64,000 nt of DNA from Acetivibrio cellulolyticus CD2 (GCF_000179595.2 NZ_JH556658.1:176808-240807); one strand, 5' to 3'; shown: positions 18,698 to 30,520, counted from the stretch's first letter. Numbers and translations are program-made. Notes: generated by a model from the sequence alone, not told the origin.

Positions 18698-19261
18698 TTA
18701 AGAACTCCTCTCCATCTTCTTAAATTGATGGCAAATACTTTCCTTTGCCCTTTGAACTTTCATCTGTGCTGCTTGAGGAGATATATTAAGGATCTTACCG
18801 ATTTCACTATACGAAAAACCTTTCACGTGTTTTAATACAAGCGCGATTTTTTGATCAGGTTTTAAGTTGTTTATCAGTTTTACAACCTTAGCATAATGCT
18901 CCTTTTTCTCATAAATAATATCAGGATAATCTTCAAAGCTGCAGGATAGTTGGTCGAGTGCATTAATATTGTCAAAATTCCGATTGCGTTTATTTTTCTT
19001 ATAAAAGTTATTAAAAGCGTTAGCAGCGATTTTGTATATCCATGTAGAAAAGCTCCAGTTGCTGTTATACAAATAAAGGTTTTTATAGACGCTTATAAAT
19101 ACTTCCTGTAAAAGCTCTTCAGCATCCTCCTTTGAAAGGGTCATTTTAAGGAGAAATGCAAATATGCGGTCCTTGTACTTTAAAACCAGATTCGAATAAG
19201 AATCCATATCACCCTTCAAGGTATTATTTATTAATAATTGTTCTGTATCCAATAAGAACAC
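18698..19261 (-). CDS. ECF RNA polymerase sigma factor
   Basis: A 187-residue ECF sigma factor. Region 2 contains KEDAEELLQEVFISVYKNL and WSFSTWIYKIAANAFNNF. Region 4 has the helix-turn-helix GFSYSEIGKILNISPQAAQMK followed by VQRAKE (first stretch quoted without its final residue in the usual alignment). It is the first gene of a sigma/anti-sigma operon. No ECF-type promoter could be recognised upstream, so self-control is not shown by the sequence. Confidence 0.9.
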   Translation of the reverse strand: MFLLDTEQLLINNTLKGDMDSYSNLVLKYKDRIFAFLLKMTLSKEDAEELLQEVFISVYKNLYLYNSNWSFSTWIYKIAANAFNNFYKKNKRNRNFDNINALDQLSCSFEDYPDIIYEKKEHYAKVVKLINNLKPDQKIALVLKHVKGFSYSEIGKILNISPQAAQMKVQRAKESICHQFKKMERSS

Positions 19262-19392
19262 TCACCCCTGTTAAATTTTTTTGTTAGGCCTAAAAAGCAA
19301 TTGCTTAAAGAGTCTTTTTGTATCTCTCTAATAATTAATACAATAATTTGGCAGAAACATAACGGTTTTCTAAAAAAATTATTTTATAGGTA

Positions 19393-19614
19393 TAGATAAC
19401 GAACAGTAAAGTTAAATTTATATGGCACTTAAACGTTATCTACTTTAGATGAAAAACATACTTCAAATTTAGTTTTAGAGTTTTTCATCTATAATTACAG
19501 TATAAAATTAATTAAGCTGGAAAACAAATAAGAATAGTTATTGACTAATACTTCCGGAGTTTTCTTCTAAAACAAAAGCGAACCTTAAAAGATTCGCTTG
19601 TGTTTTAGAAGAAA
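19393..19614. repeat. Three consecutive inverted repeats in a gene-free gap
   Basis: The 434-base gap 19262-19695 holds three inverted repeats: TAGATAACG/CGTTATCTA (19393-19401, 19434-19442); a perfect 12-base pair TAGATGAAAAAC/GTTTTTCATCTA (19446-19457, 19480-19491); and a 22-base pair with one mismatch (19561-19582, 19593-19614). None has a proper T tract on its own. They may be one structured RNA, a regulatory region for the sigma operon, or a mobile palindromic element. Confidence 0.55.
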
Positions 19615-19645
19615 GCTGTGAAACAATTATATTTTAAAAAGGCTT

Positions 19646-19683
19646 TAACAAAAATGGCAGACATGTTCAATTGGTTCTGCCAT
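19646..19683 (-). terminator. Intrinsic terminator of the Fe-alcohol dehydrogenase gene
   Basis: ATGGCAGA (19654-19661) pairs with TCTGCCAT (19676-19683). On the minus strand the stem is followed by TTTTGTT. Confidence 0.8.
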
Positions 19684-19695
19684 TAGTAACAGCTA

Positions 19696-20895
19696 CTAAA
19701 GAGAGTTTGTATATATAGTTGAAACTGATTCTCTGGTTGCTTCAACAGGTGCAAGGCTTAGAAGCAATCCGAGACTTGGCGTGTTGAATGCAAGATCGGT
19801 CAATTTCTGTACATCGGATTCATTAAAGCCGATACTCTTAAGGCCTGGTTCAACGCCCATTTCCGAAAGCCATTTCCTTAGGCCTTTAAAGGCTTTATCT
19901 GCTTCATCAGGTGATCCGCTCAGATCGTTTACTATTGGGGATAGAATATCTGCTAATACCTGGCTTGAAACAGGATAAATCTGCTTTACTACAGCAGGAA
20001 CGAGAACCGCCAGACCAAGGCCATGTGCAAGATCCGGTTTGACGCCGCTCAATGGATGTTCCAAAGCATGAGTGTAATGTAAGAGGCTATTATCAAAAGA
20101 AATACCTGCAATTAGTGAAGCATAAAGAAGATAATATCTTGCAGTAAGATCTTTTGGGTTACTCTTTGCGATGGGCAGGTACTTTGCTACAAGTCTGACA
20201 GTTTCTTTGGCCAGCAGTATGGAATAAGGATTCGCTGCAGTTGTAGTGGCAGATTCGATAACATGGTTTAAAGCATCTATTGATACATAAACCGTTTGAT
20301 CGGCTGCAAGTGAAGTCATTAGCGCAGGATCGTCAATAGAATAAAGCGGGTATATGAAATCGTAGGCTATGACAGGTTTGAACTCTTTTTCCGGAATACT
20401 TACTACAGAGAATCTATCAGCCTCAGTACCAGTACCATGTGTAAGATTTATAGTAACGATCGGAACTGCTTTTTGAGGTGTAAACTGGTATTCAAATAGA
20501 TCTCTTGAATTTTTATCCGGATATTCAATCATTATAGCAACAGCTTTGGCAGCATCAATAGGACTTCCTCCACCAATGGATAACACAGCTTGTGCACCAA
20601 ATTCAACTGCAAGTTTGGTAGCAGCATCGACCTGGTCTACAGTTGGGTTTGCAGTTACGCCATTATAAAGTACATAACTGATTTGACTTTCTTCAAAAGC
20701 TTTGACTACATAATCCCAGGCACCTGATTTAATATAAGAACCTTTTCCAGTGACAACTGCCACTTTGGAGATGCCTTTTGAGTTTAATTGCATGCAGATA
20801 TCGCTGATTTTTTTAATTGCTCCTACTCCTAAATATACTGTTGATCTTGCCCTGATTTCAGCTACATCATTGATATTAATACTGTTTTCCCACAT
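19696..20895 (-). CDS. Iron-containing (class III) alcohol dehydrogenase
   Basis: A 399-residue cytosolic NAD(P)H-dependent dehydrogenase of the Fe-ADH family. It has the nucleotide loop SIGGGSPIDAAKA, the GTGTEADRFSV segment, and all metal ligands: Asp and His in SIDALNHVIE, His in LEHPLSG, His in LAHGLGLA. Length matches the family. The likely role is reduction of acetaldehyde or butyraldehyde to alcohol in fermentation; substrate preference cannot be read. The ribosome site AAGGGAG precedes the ATG. It is monocistronic, with a terminator behind and a separate glycosyltransferase gene upstream. Confidence 0.92.
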   Translation of the reverse strand: MWENSININDVAEIRARSTVYLGVGAIKKISDICMQLNSKGISKVAVVTGKGSYIKSGAWDYVVKAFEESQISYVLYNGVTANPTVDQVDAATKLAVEFGAQAVLSIGGGSPIDAAKAVAIMIEYPDKNSRDLFEYQFTPQKAVPIVTINLTHGTGTEADRFSVVSIPEKEFKPVIAYDFIYPLYSIDDPALMTSLAADQTVYVSIDALNHVIESATTTAANPYSILLAKETVRLVAKYLPIAKSNPKDLTARYYLLYASLIAGISFDNSLLHYTHALEHPLSGVKPDLAHGLGLAVLVPAVVKQIYPVSSQVLADILSPIVNDLSGSPDEADKAFKGLRKWLSEMGVEPGLKSIGFNESDVQKLTDLAFNTPSLGLLLSLAPVEATRESVSTIYTNSL

Positions 20896-21020
20896 AACTT
20901 CAACTCCCTTAAGAAAATTTGCCCAATAATGGATGTGTTGCCTAAATGGGTCATGTAATAATAATAACCTATAGGTTAAAAATAGTAAATATGGTATATG
21001 GAGGAATGTGGCATTTTAAC

Positions 21021-22244
21021 TCATACTACGCACATATTAAATGAAAACAACGTTACCAGCATGCCCATTAAAAGTATACTTGCAAGTGTCCAGGCTTTAT
21101 CGAAAACTACTTTCTTGCCCATTAAACCCAGGAATAAGAAAACAGCAGGAAGAGTCAGTATGTAACGTGAGTTTGCTATTGCCTGACCACTTGTTGCAGA
21201 AATAAGCAGCGCTGAAAAACTGTATAGGGAAATTGATGTATCCTTTTTTAAGGTATACCTGCAAGCAATTATTGCAAGAATTATAATCGAAATTTCTATA
21301 AAGCAGAAAACAAACGTTTGCATATTACCTTCAAGCACAAACCCAATATATTTTTTCCAGTAATATATAGTATTCTTAAGATTAAAAGGGCTTAATCCAA
21401 AGACATTTCTTTCTACTATGCTAAAATTCTTTCCCCAAAAGGATATCTTCCAGATAATAAACACCGCCATTGGAAAAAGTGCGGGAAGTCCCATTCTAAC
21501 TATATTCCATGTTTTTGTTTTTTTGGCTCTGTAACTCTCCCAATCAACATCTTTTAGAACTTCTACCACTAACGGAATAATTAGTGTAATGCCCACAGCC
21601 CTCGTAAGTATTGCTAAAGCTGCTATAATTGATGAGGCCAGGTACTTTTTTCGCTTCATTAGAACAAGAGATGAAAATGTAAATGCTACAAACAAACCTT
21701 CAGTGTATACCTGAAGGAGGAAGAAGCTTGTAGGAAATATCAGAAAATAGAAAGCACTCCTGGTAGCACCCTCAGCGCCTAATTTGTCTTCAAAAAGCAG
21801 GTATAAAGAAATTATCCCAATAAGTGCACCAAATGCTGAAATAAATAAGCCTGCAAGTACTGATGCTGCTATTGGCTCCATTCCCAAAGCCCTCGGCAGG
21901 TAGGAAAGTAACCTTATTGACATGGGGTATAACGGCATAAAAGCATAATTATAAGAATAGATTTTATCATCATAGTTAATCTTTCTGATACTATCACTAT
22001 CATATCCTTCCATCGCAATGCTTAAGTAGAACTGGGAGTCCCAAGCTACGTGGGTATTCATAAATTTATTGGATAAATACACATTGCTTTCATTACTATT
22101 AGTGTAGGTTTCCTTAACGCACCAGTCAAGTACATAGTCCGGATGGATTACATTGGTTCGCATTGTTACAATAGCCTGAAAACCAATTAATATAATCAAC
22201 CAGCAAAACCATATCAGAATTAATGTTCTTATTTTCTTTATCAT
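21021..22244 (-). CDS. Membrane mannosyltransferase of the PIG-V type
   Basis: A 407-residue polytopic membrane protein (about 9-10 helices). The first external loop carries HVAWDSQFYLSIAMEGY, followed by AFMPLYPMSIRL. Later come SFFLLQVYTEGLF and ALAILTRAVG. These match the PIG-V/GPI-mannosyltransferase-like family, which uses a polyprenyl-phosphate sugar on the outer membrane face. It probably glycosylates a cell-surface polymer or protein. It is divergent from another membrane glycosyltransferase at 22429, so the two may serve one pathway. The acceptor is unknown. Confidence 0.75.
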   Translation of the reverse strand: MIKKIRTLILIWFCWLIILIGFQAIVTMRTNVIHPDYVLDWCVKETYTNSNESNVYLSNKFMNTHVAWDSQFYLSIAMEGYDSDSIRKINYDDKIYSYNYAFMPLYPMSIRLLSYLPRALGMEPIAASVLAGLFISAFGALIGIISLYLLFEDKLGAEGATRSAFYFLIFPTSFFLLQVYTEGLFVAFTFSSLVLMKRKKYLASSIIAALAILTRAVGITLIIPLVVEVLKDVDWESYRAKKTKTWNIVRMGLPALFPMAVFIIWKISFWGKNFSIVERNVFGLSPFNLKNTIYYWKKYIGFVLEGNMQTFVFCFIEISIIILAIIACRYTLKKDTSISLYSFSALLISATSGQAIANSRYILTLPAVFLFLGLMGKKVVFDKAWTLASILLMGMLVTLFSFNMCVV

Positions 22245-22297
22245 ATTTACCCCCCAAAGAAATCAAAATGGCTTCTTAAAAAGTGTGATTAAGGCTA

Positions 22298-22326
22298 TTA
22301 ACTTTTAAAATCATATACGATATAAT
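22298..22326 (+). promoter_or_regulatory. Sigma-A-type promoter for the GT39-like gene
   Basis: TTAACT (22298-22303), 17-base spacer, perfect TATAAT (22321-22326), in the gap between the two divergent glycosyltransferase genes. Confidence 0.55.
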
Positions 22327-22428
22327 ATTGAAATAGAGAAATTATTGGCATATATATTATATTATGTAAAGATATCTACTGACAAGCACAATAAAAACTA
22401 AAATTCATTTTTGGGGAGAATATACTAA

Positions 22429-24318
22429 ATGAAAATAAGATTACCTGAAAAGGATTATAAGTTTATCATTAGCTGGATACTACTTTTAGCAGCAGGGTTA
22501 TACTACCTCAATATTGGAATTTTAAGTAATAACTTATGGCATGAGGAGACATTAACTGCTGCAATTATTAAACATCCGATTTCAGATATTTGCCGAATTG
22601 CATATAATAATGGACAGCCGCCATTATATTTCATACTCTTAAAGATATTTAGTGATATTTTCGGTTATACAGAATTCACTTTGCGTTTTCCTTCAGTTAT
22701 AGGTGTTATATGCATTGCTGCCTTGGGGGCAGGGCCGGTTAAAAGAATTTTTGGAAAAAGAGTTGGGTTTGTATATGCTTTCTTTATATTGTCAACTCCT
22801 TTTATTACAAATATTGCTCATGAGGCAAAAATGTATACCTGGAGCATCTTTTTTACTACTTCAAGTATTCTCTATGGATATTTAGCTGCGATGGAGAACA
22901 GGAAAACTGACTGGTTAAGGTTTTTACTTTTAACGGTGGCATCCTTGAATATATATAACTATGCAGTATTTCCAGCAGCAATAGCCATGTATATTATGCT
23001 AAGATGGATATTTGTGAAAAACAGGTACGCTCTAAAGAGATATATTATATCAGCTGCAACCGTTATAATTATCTATATTCCATCGGCATTGAATTTCTTC
23101 AAACCAATGGTTAAAAACCTTTCGGATTTTATATGGCCTCTTGATACCCTACCTGCTATATTAAGAGCATTTCTTGCACCATTTTCAAATTTTTATGGTA
23201 TAAGTTTATATATAGAAATACCTATATTTATTATTTCTGTAGCTTTTATTGCAGTAGCCCTCTTTAACACATTTATTAACAAAAAAGCCCACGGATTAAT
23301 GATTTCTTTTGGGATGGCAGTATATTTGATAACTATAATTTTAGGAGCAATTTATTCAACTGTTGCTTCTCCTGTTTTTTTTGAAAGGATTAGTATACCG
23401 GTTATGGGGGTCTTTATTATAGCATTCTCCTACGGTGTCTCCCTTATTAGAGAAAGAGAATATCTAATTTTGATATGTATACTATTTTTCATTATTTCAC
23501 TACCTCATGCCTTTTATATTTCTTCTGAGAATTTATCTTCACCTATTGAGAAAACAACAGAGTATTTGGAAAAACGTATTGCCCCTAATGACGTTTTTGT
23601 TCATTTTGATGAAGAAACATACAACTTGTTTTCATATTACTTTCCCAAGAATAAAAACATTCTATATATAGGTAATAATAATCACAAGGAGCTTTCTGCC
23701 TATGATGCTTACTATCCTAATGAAATTGTAACATGGTTTAACTTTTACGAGTCAATCAAAGATTATAAAAATATCTGGCTTATTAACCATCCTAATTCAG
23801 AAAATTATTCATATCAGACAAAGCTCATATATCTAGGCGCTATAAAAAGTACTGAAAGCACCAAAAGGTTTTTTAGCCAGATACCTTTTTTTGATATTTC
23901 AATAACCAAAGCAGTTGCTGGAAATAGAATAAGTGAATCAATCCCATTAACCAGTGATATCAAAGTTAAAATAAATTTGCTTAATAGTTATTCCGGCCAA
24001 GTTATTGTAAAGCTGTTTAATAAGAATTGGAATGGGCCCTTTATAAATAAAACAGGTAAGACCAATGATGCTAATACATTTGCAACACAAAAGGGGAGTA
24101 TAATAAAGAATGCTACTTCAGAGGTGACTTTTGAGAATATTCCGTACGGGAACTATTCTATATTTGCATTTCATGATAAAAACAATAACAATATACTTGA
24201 TTTTAAAGATGGTAAAATTAAAGAAGGTTTTGGTAATGTTATGTTTTATAATCCCGGGATCTTTTTTGTTGAATCTGAAAAAACTCAAGTTGAAATTAAC
24301 CTTATATATCCCCCTTAA
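22429..24318 (+). CDS. GT39/ArnT-like membrane glycosyltransferase with C-terminal DUF2141-like domain
   Basis: A 629-residue protein. The N-terminal two thirds hold about ten membrane helices with the first-loop motif NLWHEETLTAAII and NNGQPPLYFILLKIF, as in protein-O-mannosyltransferase/ArnT-type enzymes that use lipid-linked sugars. After a soluble stretch, residues about 505-629 form a DUF2141-like beta domain (YGNYSIFAFHDKNNNNILDF with a following KEGFGNVMFYNP), normally found as a stand-alone exported protein. This fusion is unusual. The ribosome site GGGGAGAA lies before ATG 22429. The likely role is glycosylation at the outer membrane face. The DUF2141 part may bind the acceptor or calcium (inference). 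Confidence 0.75.
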   Translation: MKIRLPEKDYKFIISWILLLAAGLYYLNIGILSNNLWHEETLTAAIIKHPISDICRIAYNNGQPPLYFILLKIFSDIFGYTEFTLRFPSVIGVICIAALGAGPVKRIFGKRVGFVYAFFILSTPFITNIAHEAKMYTWSIFFTTSSILYGYLAAMENRKTDWLRFLLLTVASLNIYNYAVFPAAIAMYIMLRWIFVKNRYALKRYIISAATVIIIYIPSALNFFKPMVKNLSDFIWPLDTLPAILRAFLAPFSNFYGISLYIEIPIFIISVAFIAVALFNTFINKKAHGLMISFGMAVYLITIILGAIYSTVASPVFFERISIPVMGVFIIAFSYGVSLIREREYLILICILFFIISLPHAFYISSENLSSPIEKTTEYLEKRIAPNDVFVHFDEETYNLFSYYFPKNKNILYIGNNNHKELSAYDAYYPNEIVTWFNFYESIKDYKNIWLINHPNSENYSYQTKLIYLGAIKSTESTKRFFSQIPFFDISITKAVAGNRISESIPLTSDIKVKINLLNSYSGQVIVKLFNKNWNGPFINKTGKTNDANTFATQKGSIIKNATSEVTFENIPYGNYSIFAFHDKNNNNILDFKDGKIKEGFGNVMFYNPGIFFVESEKTQVEINLIYPP

Positions 24319-24399
24319 TATCTGTACCATGGAATGAATTTGAGCTATACTTTCAGTTGATGCTATGGTTTAAGAAAATTGTTATTTTGGAGGGGAATT

Positions 24400-25017
24400 A
24401 TGGATTTTAATCAGGCTGCAAATAATTGGGATACTGAACAGAGAAAGAAGAGGGCTGAAATAGTTGCAAATGAAATACTTCAGTCGGTTCCAGTAAATAG
24501 AGAATATAGTGTTCTGGAATTTGGATGTGGAACTGGGCTTGTTAGTTTTAATCTTTATCAGAAATTTAGGAATGTAACGCTTATTGATAATTCAGAAGGA
24601 ATGATAGAAGTACTAAACAGAAAGATTTCTGAAGAAAACATTAAAAATATGAGCGCATTTCAAATAGGTATACATGAGGCATTTGAAGGGTGTCTAGGAG
24701 AATATGATTTGATATATTCATCAATGGCATTGCATCATATAAAAGACATAGAAAGTGCAATTGAAATATTATTTAAGTTACTAAAAAAGAATGGGTATCT
24801 ATCTATTGTTGACTTAGTAGAGGAGGATGGAAGTTTTCATAAATTAGAAACAGATTTTGATGGGCATAATGGTTTTAATCAAAATGTATTAATTAGGGTA
24901 TTAGAGAAAGTAGGTTTTAAAAATGTTAATTCACATGTATTCTATAAAGACTATAAAATAATTGAAGATTCAAGGGTTGACTATTCTCTATTTATTATAA
25001 CTGGTAAGAAGACATAA
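24400..25017 (+). CDS. Class I SAM-dependent methyltransferase
   Basis: A 205-residue cytosolic methyltransferase. The motif I glycine loop is VLEFGCGTGLVSFNL, an acidic residue follows in VTLIDNSEGMI, and the post-I motif is YDLIYSSMALHHI. The start is ATG 24400, five bases after GGAGGGG; a frame reaching a TTG at 24379 is less likely. It resembles small UbiE/SmtA-like enzymes, but the substrate cannot be told. It follows the glycosyltransferase by 81 bases and may be co-transcribed with it. Confidence 0.85.
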   Translation: MDFNQAANNWDTEQRKKRAEIVANEILQSVPVNREYSVLEFGCGTGLVSFNLYQKFRNVTLIDNSEGMIEVLNRKISEENIKNMSAFQIGIHEAFEGCLGEYDLIYSSMALHHIKDIESAIEILFKLLKKNGYLSIVDLVEEDGSFHKLETDFDGHNGFNQNVLIRVLEKVGFKNVNSHVFYKDYKIIEDSRVDYSLFIITGKKT

Positions 25018-25117
25018 TTTGGGATGTTTTATTGAAGTTGGATTCTAAATATGATTTAATCAAAGTGTATTATTAATAATTTGAGTTTTTTTATTGATTT
25101 ATAAAGGGGATGATTGG

Positions 25118-25487
25118 ATGAGGAACAATGAAAGAGTATACAGAATAGTTATTGCATGTTTATCAGCTGTAATATTAGTTGGTGCGTATTCCTATTATAG
25201 GCAAAATGAAAAAAGTAATAGATATTATATTAAAACAGGGCCCTGTTTATATTTGTACTGCCGATATTGATTGGGAAAATGATAAGATTATTGAGTTGAA
25301 TTCTGAACAACTTGATATCATATACATGATGAAAGGAATAGAGGTCGAATTGTCAGAAATAATAGAAAGGAATGGGTATGGAGGAAACTATAATAATTTC
25401 TCTCCAAACGGGGAGCAATTTAGAGATAAAGGTTGGAAAAATATTATAAAAGAGTTTTCTATATATGCTACCAAACTTCAAGTTTAA
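25118..25487 (+). pseudogene. Broken small membrane-anchored protein gene
   Basis: ATG 25118, behind AAGGGGATGATTGG, opens a frame with a signal anchor (RIVIACLSAVILVGAYSYY) that stops after RYYIKTGPCLYLYCRY. Removing one base from the GGGCCC at about 25239-25244 would join it to the second frame (GPVYICTADIDWENDKII, onward to 25487). So one gene of about 122 codons appears split by a single-base insertion, or the read is wrong there. No family is recognised. Confidence 0.6.
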
Positions 25488-26388
25488 AACGAAAGGGCTC
25501 GGAAAATTGTGGCTAATTAGTTTTCTAAGTGATAATATACAAGAGATTCTTCAATTTAAAAAGGAAATAGGAGATTTAAAATCGGAGATGAAAGACTTCG
25601 CTAAAAATAAAAAACTTATAATACTATATGAAATATTTATCGCAGTTTTGGCTTTAGTTGCAGTAGTTATGGCTATTATGGATTTTACAGGCATTATATC
25701 AATAGAATCATCTACTGAATTCTATTTGATAGATACAAGTATTCTCATAATATTTGCGGTTGATTACTTTGTGAGATTGGGCATTTCAAAAAATAAAAAG
25801 GCTTTTTTTAAGGAGAACATTATTGACTTAATAGCTATTATTCCGTTTAGTTCGATATTTAGAATATTTAGAATGTTCAGATTATTCAGAATAGTACAAT
25901 TCGTTAGGTTTGTGAAAATCCTTAAAGTTTTCAGGATACTTTCTTTTGTAAAAAGGTTTTCATCAAAATCTAAAAAATTTGTATATACAAATGGTTTTGT
26001 GTATGTAATTTATTTTACATTAATTACTATTATCCTTGGGGCAATAGGGATTTATTTTGCAGAAAAGAATAACACAATTAATAGCTTTCAAGATGCGATT
26101 TGGTGGAGTTTTGTAACTGCATCAACAGTAGGATATGGTGACATATCTCCAAAAACAACATTAGGTAGGATTATTGCTGTAATTCTTATGTTAGTAGGTA
26201 TTGGTTTTATTGGAATGCTTACAGGGACGATAGCTACTTATTTCGTTAAGAAGGTAGACAATTCTAATAAAACAAAAGATGAAATTAAAGAGGAAGATAT
26301 GATTGGTTTATCAGATTTAAATACTGATGAGATTAATGAAGTCATGAAATATATTGAGTTTCTTAAGAGTAAAAGAAATAATGACTAA
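25465..26388 (+). CDS. Voltage-gated-type potassium channel
   Basis: A protein of up to 307 residues with six membrane helices. S4 is a clear voltage sensor with an Arg or Lys at every third position (RIFRMFRLFRIVQFVRFVK without its end). The pore loop carries STVGYGDISP, the K+ selectivity filter. A short charged coil follows S6. The start is uncertain: ATG 25465 overlaps the broken gene upstream, and TTG 25507 behind AAAGGG is an alternative. It is likely to control K+ flux and membrane potential. A perfect palindromic terminator follows. Confidence 0.88.
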   Translation: MLPNFKFKTKGLGKLWLISFLSDNIQEILQFKKEIGDLKSEMKDFAKNKKLIILYEIFIAVLALVAVVMAIMDFTGIISIESSTEFYLIDTSILIIFAVDYFVRLGISKNKKAFFKENIIDLIAIIPFSSIFRIFRMFRLFRIVQFVRFVKILKVFRILSFVKRFSSKSKKFVYTNGFVYVIYFTLITIILGAIGIYFAEKNNTINSFQDAIWWSFVTASTVGYGDISPKTTLGRIIAVILMLVGIGFIGMLTGTIATYFVKKVDNSNKTKDEIKEEDMIGLSDLNTDEINEVMKYIEFLKSKRNND

Positions 26389-26392
26389 TAGG

Positions 26393-26420
26393 ATGGGGAA
26401 AGCATATGCTTTCCCCATTT
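26393..26420. terminator. Palindromic bidirectional terminator
   Basis: ATGGGGAAAGC and GCTTTCCCCAT pair around a short AT core, between the convergent K+ channel and xylanase genes. Confidence 0.8.
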
Positions 26421-26452
26421 AAAATATATTGATAACAATGTTATTACATAAG

Positions 26453-28546
<2,094 letters not shown>

Positions 28547-28813
28547 TCACTGTAAAATACGAAAAAGTGAATTTTTTTGGTCGGGTATTTTAAAAAAACA
28601 GATTTTTCGCGGGGCTAGTTGTTCTGCTTTGCTATATTGTTTGTGCTTTGGATATGGAATAAAATTGGTGGCATTTTGATGTTCAATAATGCTATAATAT
28701 TTTGTGAGAATACATGGAAATACTATATTGTTTAAGGAAGTTTGATATGAATATATTTCCATTTCGACACATAATGTCACAAATATTTTAAACCAAAATT
28801 ATGGAGGAACGAT

Positions 28814-30352
28814 ATGAAATTTTTTGACAAATCAAAATTCTTTATTGCAGGTGTTGTTACAACGCTCTTAGTAACTACAACGATAACGGCATATACTTCA
28901 ACATTAAAGAAAACTATTACAGTTGATTACAATGATATCAAGATCAACATTGACGGAAAACTAATCCAGCCTGTAGATGGATATGGAAAAAGAGTTGATC
29001 CATTTATTTATGAAGGGACAACTTATTTGCCAGTAAGGGCTGTTAGTCAGGCTCTTGGAAAAAGTGTAACATGGGATGGAAATACCAAGACTGTAAAAAT
29101 ATCATCCGGCCAAATTGCAAAGACTAATGCAACATTAAGTATGTGGATTATGCCAAATTCTGCATACCCCGAAAATGATTTAATGGAAATTGCCAAACCT
29201 TATTTGGGCAATAATTCTAATATTGAACTAAATGTTACTTTAGTGGACTGGGGAAGTGCATGGACAAAAATAACAGCAGCAGCAACATCAGGTGATGCAC
29301 CGGATATTACACAGCTTGGGAATACATGGGTAGGAGCGATTTCTTATATGGGAGCCTTGGCTGATCTTACAGGAAAAATAAATGAGGATGAATTTCTTCC
29401 TCAAACACTTAAATATTCTAAAATGGCTGGAAGCTCAAAAGTGACTTCTGTGCCTTGGTTTGCAGAAACAAGAGCTTTGTTTTATCGTAAAGATGCATGT
29501 CAAAAGGTAGGAGTTGACCCTAAAAAAGATTTTGCTACATGGGATTCGTTTAAAGCAGCACTAAAAAAACTGAATAATGTCGAAATAAATGGCAAGAAAT
29601 TGCCTGCTCTCGGTATGGCCGGCAAAAATGACTGGAATGTTGTACATAACTTTGCTCCATGGATTTTTAGTGCGGGCGGGAGTTTTTTAAATTCAAATAA
29701 TACCAAAGGATTACTTAATAGCCAGGAAGTATTCAAGGGTGTTAAATTTTATTCTGAGTTGGCATATGAAGGATTGATTGATTGGGCTGCACTTGATACG
29801 AATACAGCAGATATTGAAACGGCATTTGCAAATGGTAAATATGCAACTTCTATCATAGGTCCATGGAATATTCAAACATTAGAAGATAACAAAATAAATA
29901 ATGGTAATAAACTTGTTGATAATGTTGGAGTTGCATTGTTTCCGGCAGGACCTAATGGTAGAAAAGTATTTTTAGGCGGATCAACACTTTCGGTTTTTGA
30001 AAGTTCAAAAAACAAAACTGAAGCTATAAGACTTATTAATTTCCTTACAAGTAAACAGGCACAAATTGATTACTGTAAAAAGACAGGAAACCTTCCGGTT
30101 GTGAAAGAAGCATATGAAGATACTTGGATAACAGGAAATAGCATGAGAAAGGTTTTTAAGGATCAAATGAGTTATGCTGTTGCTTATCCAACTATACCCT
30201 ATTGGGGTCCAGTAGAAATATATGCGCAAGAAGGACTAAGCAAAGTTTGGGATAATGTTTTAGGAGTTAATGGCAAGTATGACCCAAATAAAACTATGAA
30301 TGCTCTAAAGGAAGCAAATGAACGTATAAACGTAGTATTAGACTCATATTAG
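28814..30352 (+). CDS. Stalk-domain (Cu-amine-oxidase N-like) fused to family 1 solute-binding protein, copy 1
   Basis: A 512-residue exported protein. An N-terminal signal anchor (FIAGVVTTLLVTTTITAY) has no lipobox Cys. A copper-amine-oxidase-N/stalk-like domain follows at about 33-97 (FIYEGTTYLPVRAVSQALGK), then an extracellular sugar-type solute-binding protein domain from about residue 108 (SAWTKITAAATSGDAPDIT; YATSIIGPWNI). ABC solute-binding proteins of Gram-positives are normally lipoproteins beside permease genes, and neither holds here. It is highly similar throughout to the next gene. It may act as a wall-bound ligand reservoir or sensor partner instead of a transporter subunit (inference). 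The ribosome site is GGAGG. Confidence 0.85.
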   Translation: MKFFDKSKFFIAGVVTTLLVTTTITAYTSTLKKTITVDYNDIKINIDGKLIQPVDGYGKRVDPFIYEGTTYLPVRAVSQALGKSVTWDGNTKTVKISSGQIAKTNATLSMWIMPNSAYPENDLMEIAKPYLGNNSNIELNVTLVDWGSAWTKITAAATSGDAPDITQLGNTWVGAISYMGALADLTGKINEDEFLPQTLKYSKMAGSSKVTSVPWFAETRALFYRKDACQKVGVDPKKDFATWDSFKAALKKLNNVEINGKKLPALGMAGKNDWNVVHNFAPWIFSAGGSFLNSNNTKGLLNSQEVFKGVKFYSELAYEGLIDWAALDTNTADIETAFANGKYATSIIGPWNIQTLEDNKINNGNKLVDNVGVALFPAGPNGRKVFLGGSTLSVFESSKNKTEAIRLINFLTSKQAQIDYCKKTGNLPVVKEAYEDTWITGNSMRKVFKDQMSYAVAYPTIPYWGPVEIYAQEGLSKVWDNVLGVNGKYDPNKTMNALKEANERINVVLDSY

Positions 30353-30520
30353 TATTTTCAGTATGCGTAAGTATTTTATCGGAAAAATACAACACTAATA
30401 ATGAGTTTATACTTTATACCTAGAATTTGGTATGATATACTATTTATTATTGTGAAAATTCGACGGTTAATTGTGATTGTGTTAGTATAATTCACAAAAG
30501 TAAAAAATAGGGGGTACAAA

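Noticed and set aside
28690-28700. TATAAT before the first solute-binding protein gene as a promoter
   Set aside because: No acceptable -35 at 16-18 bases; left unassigned.
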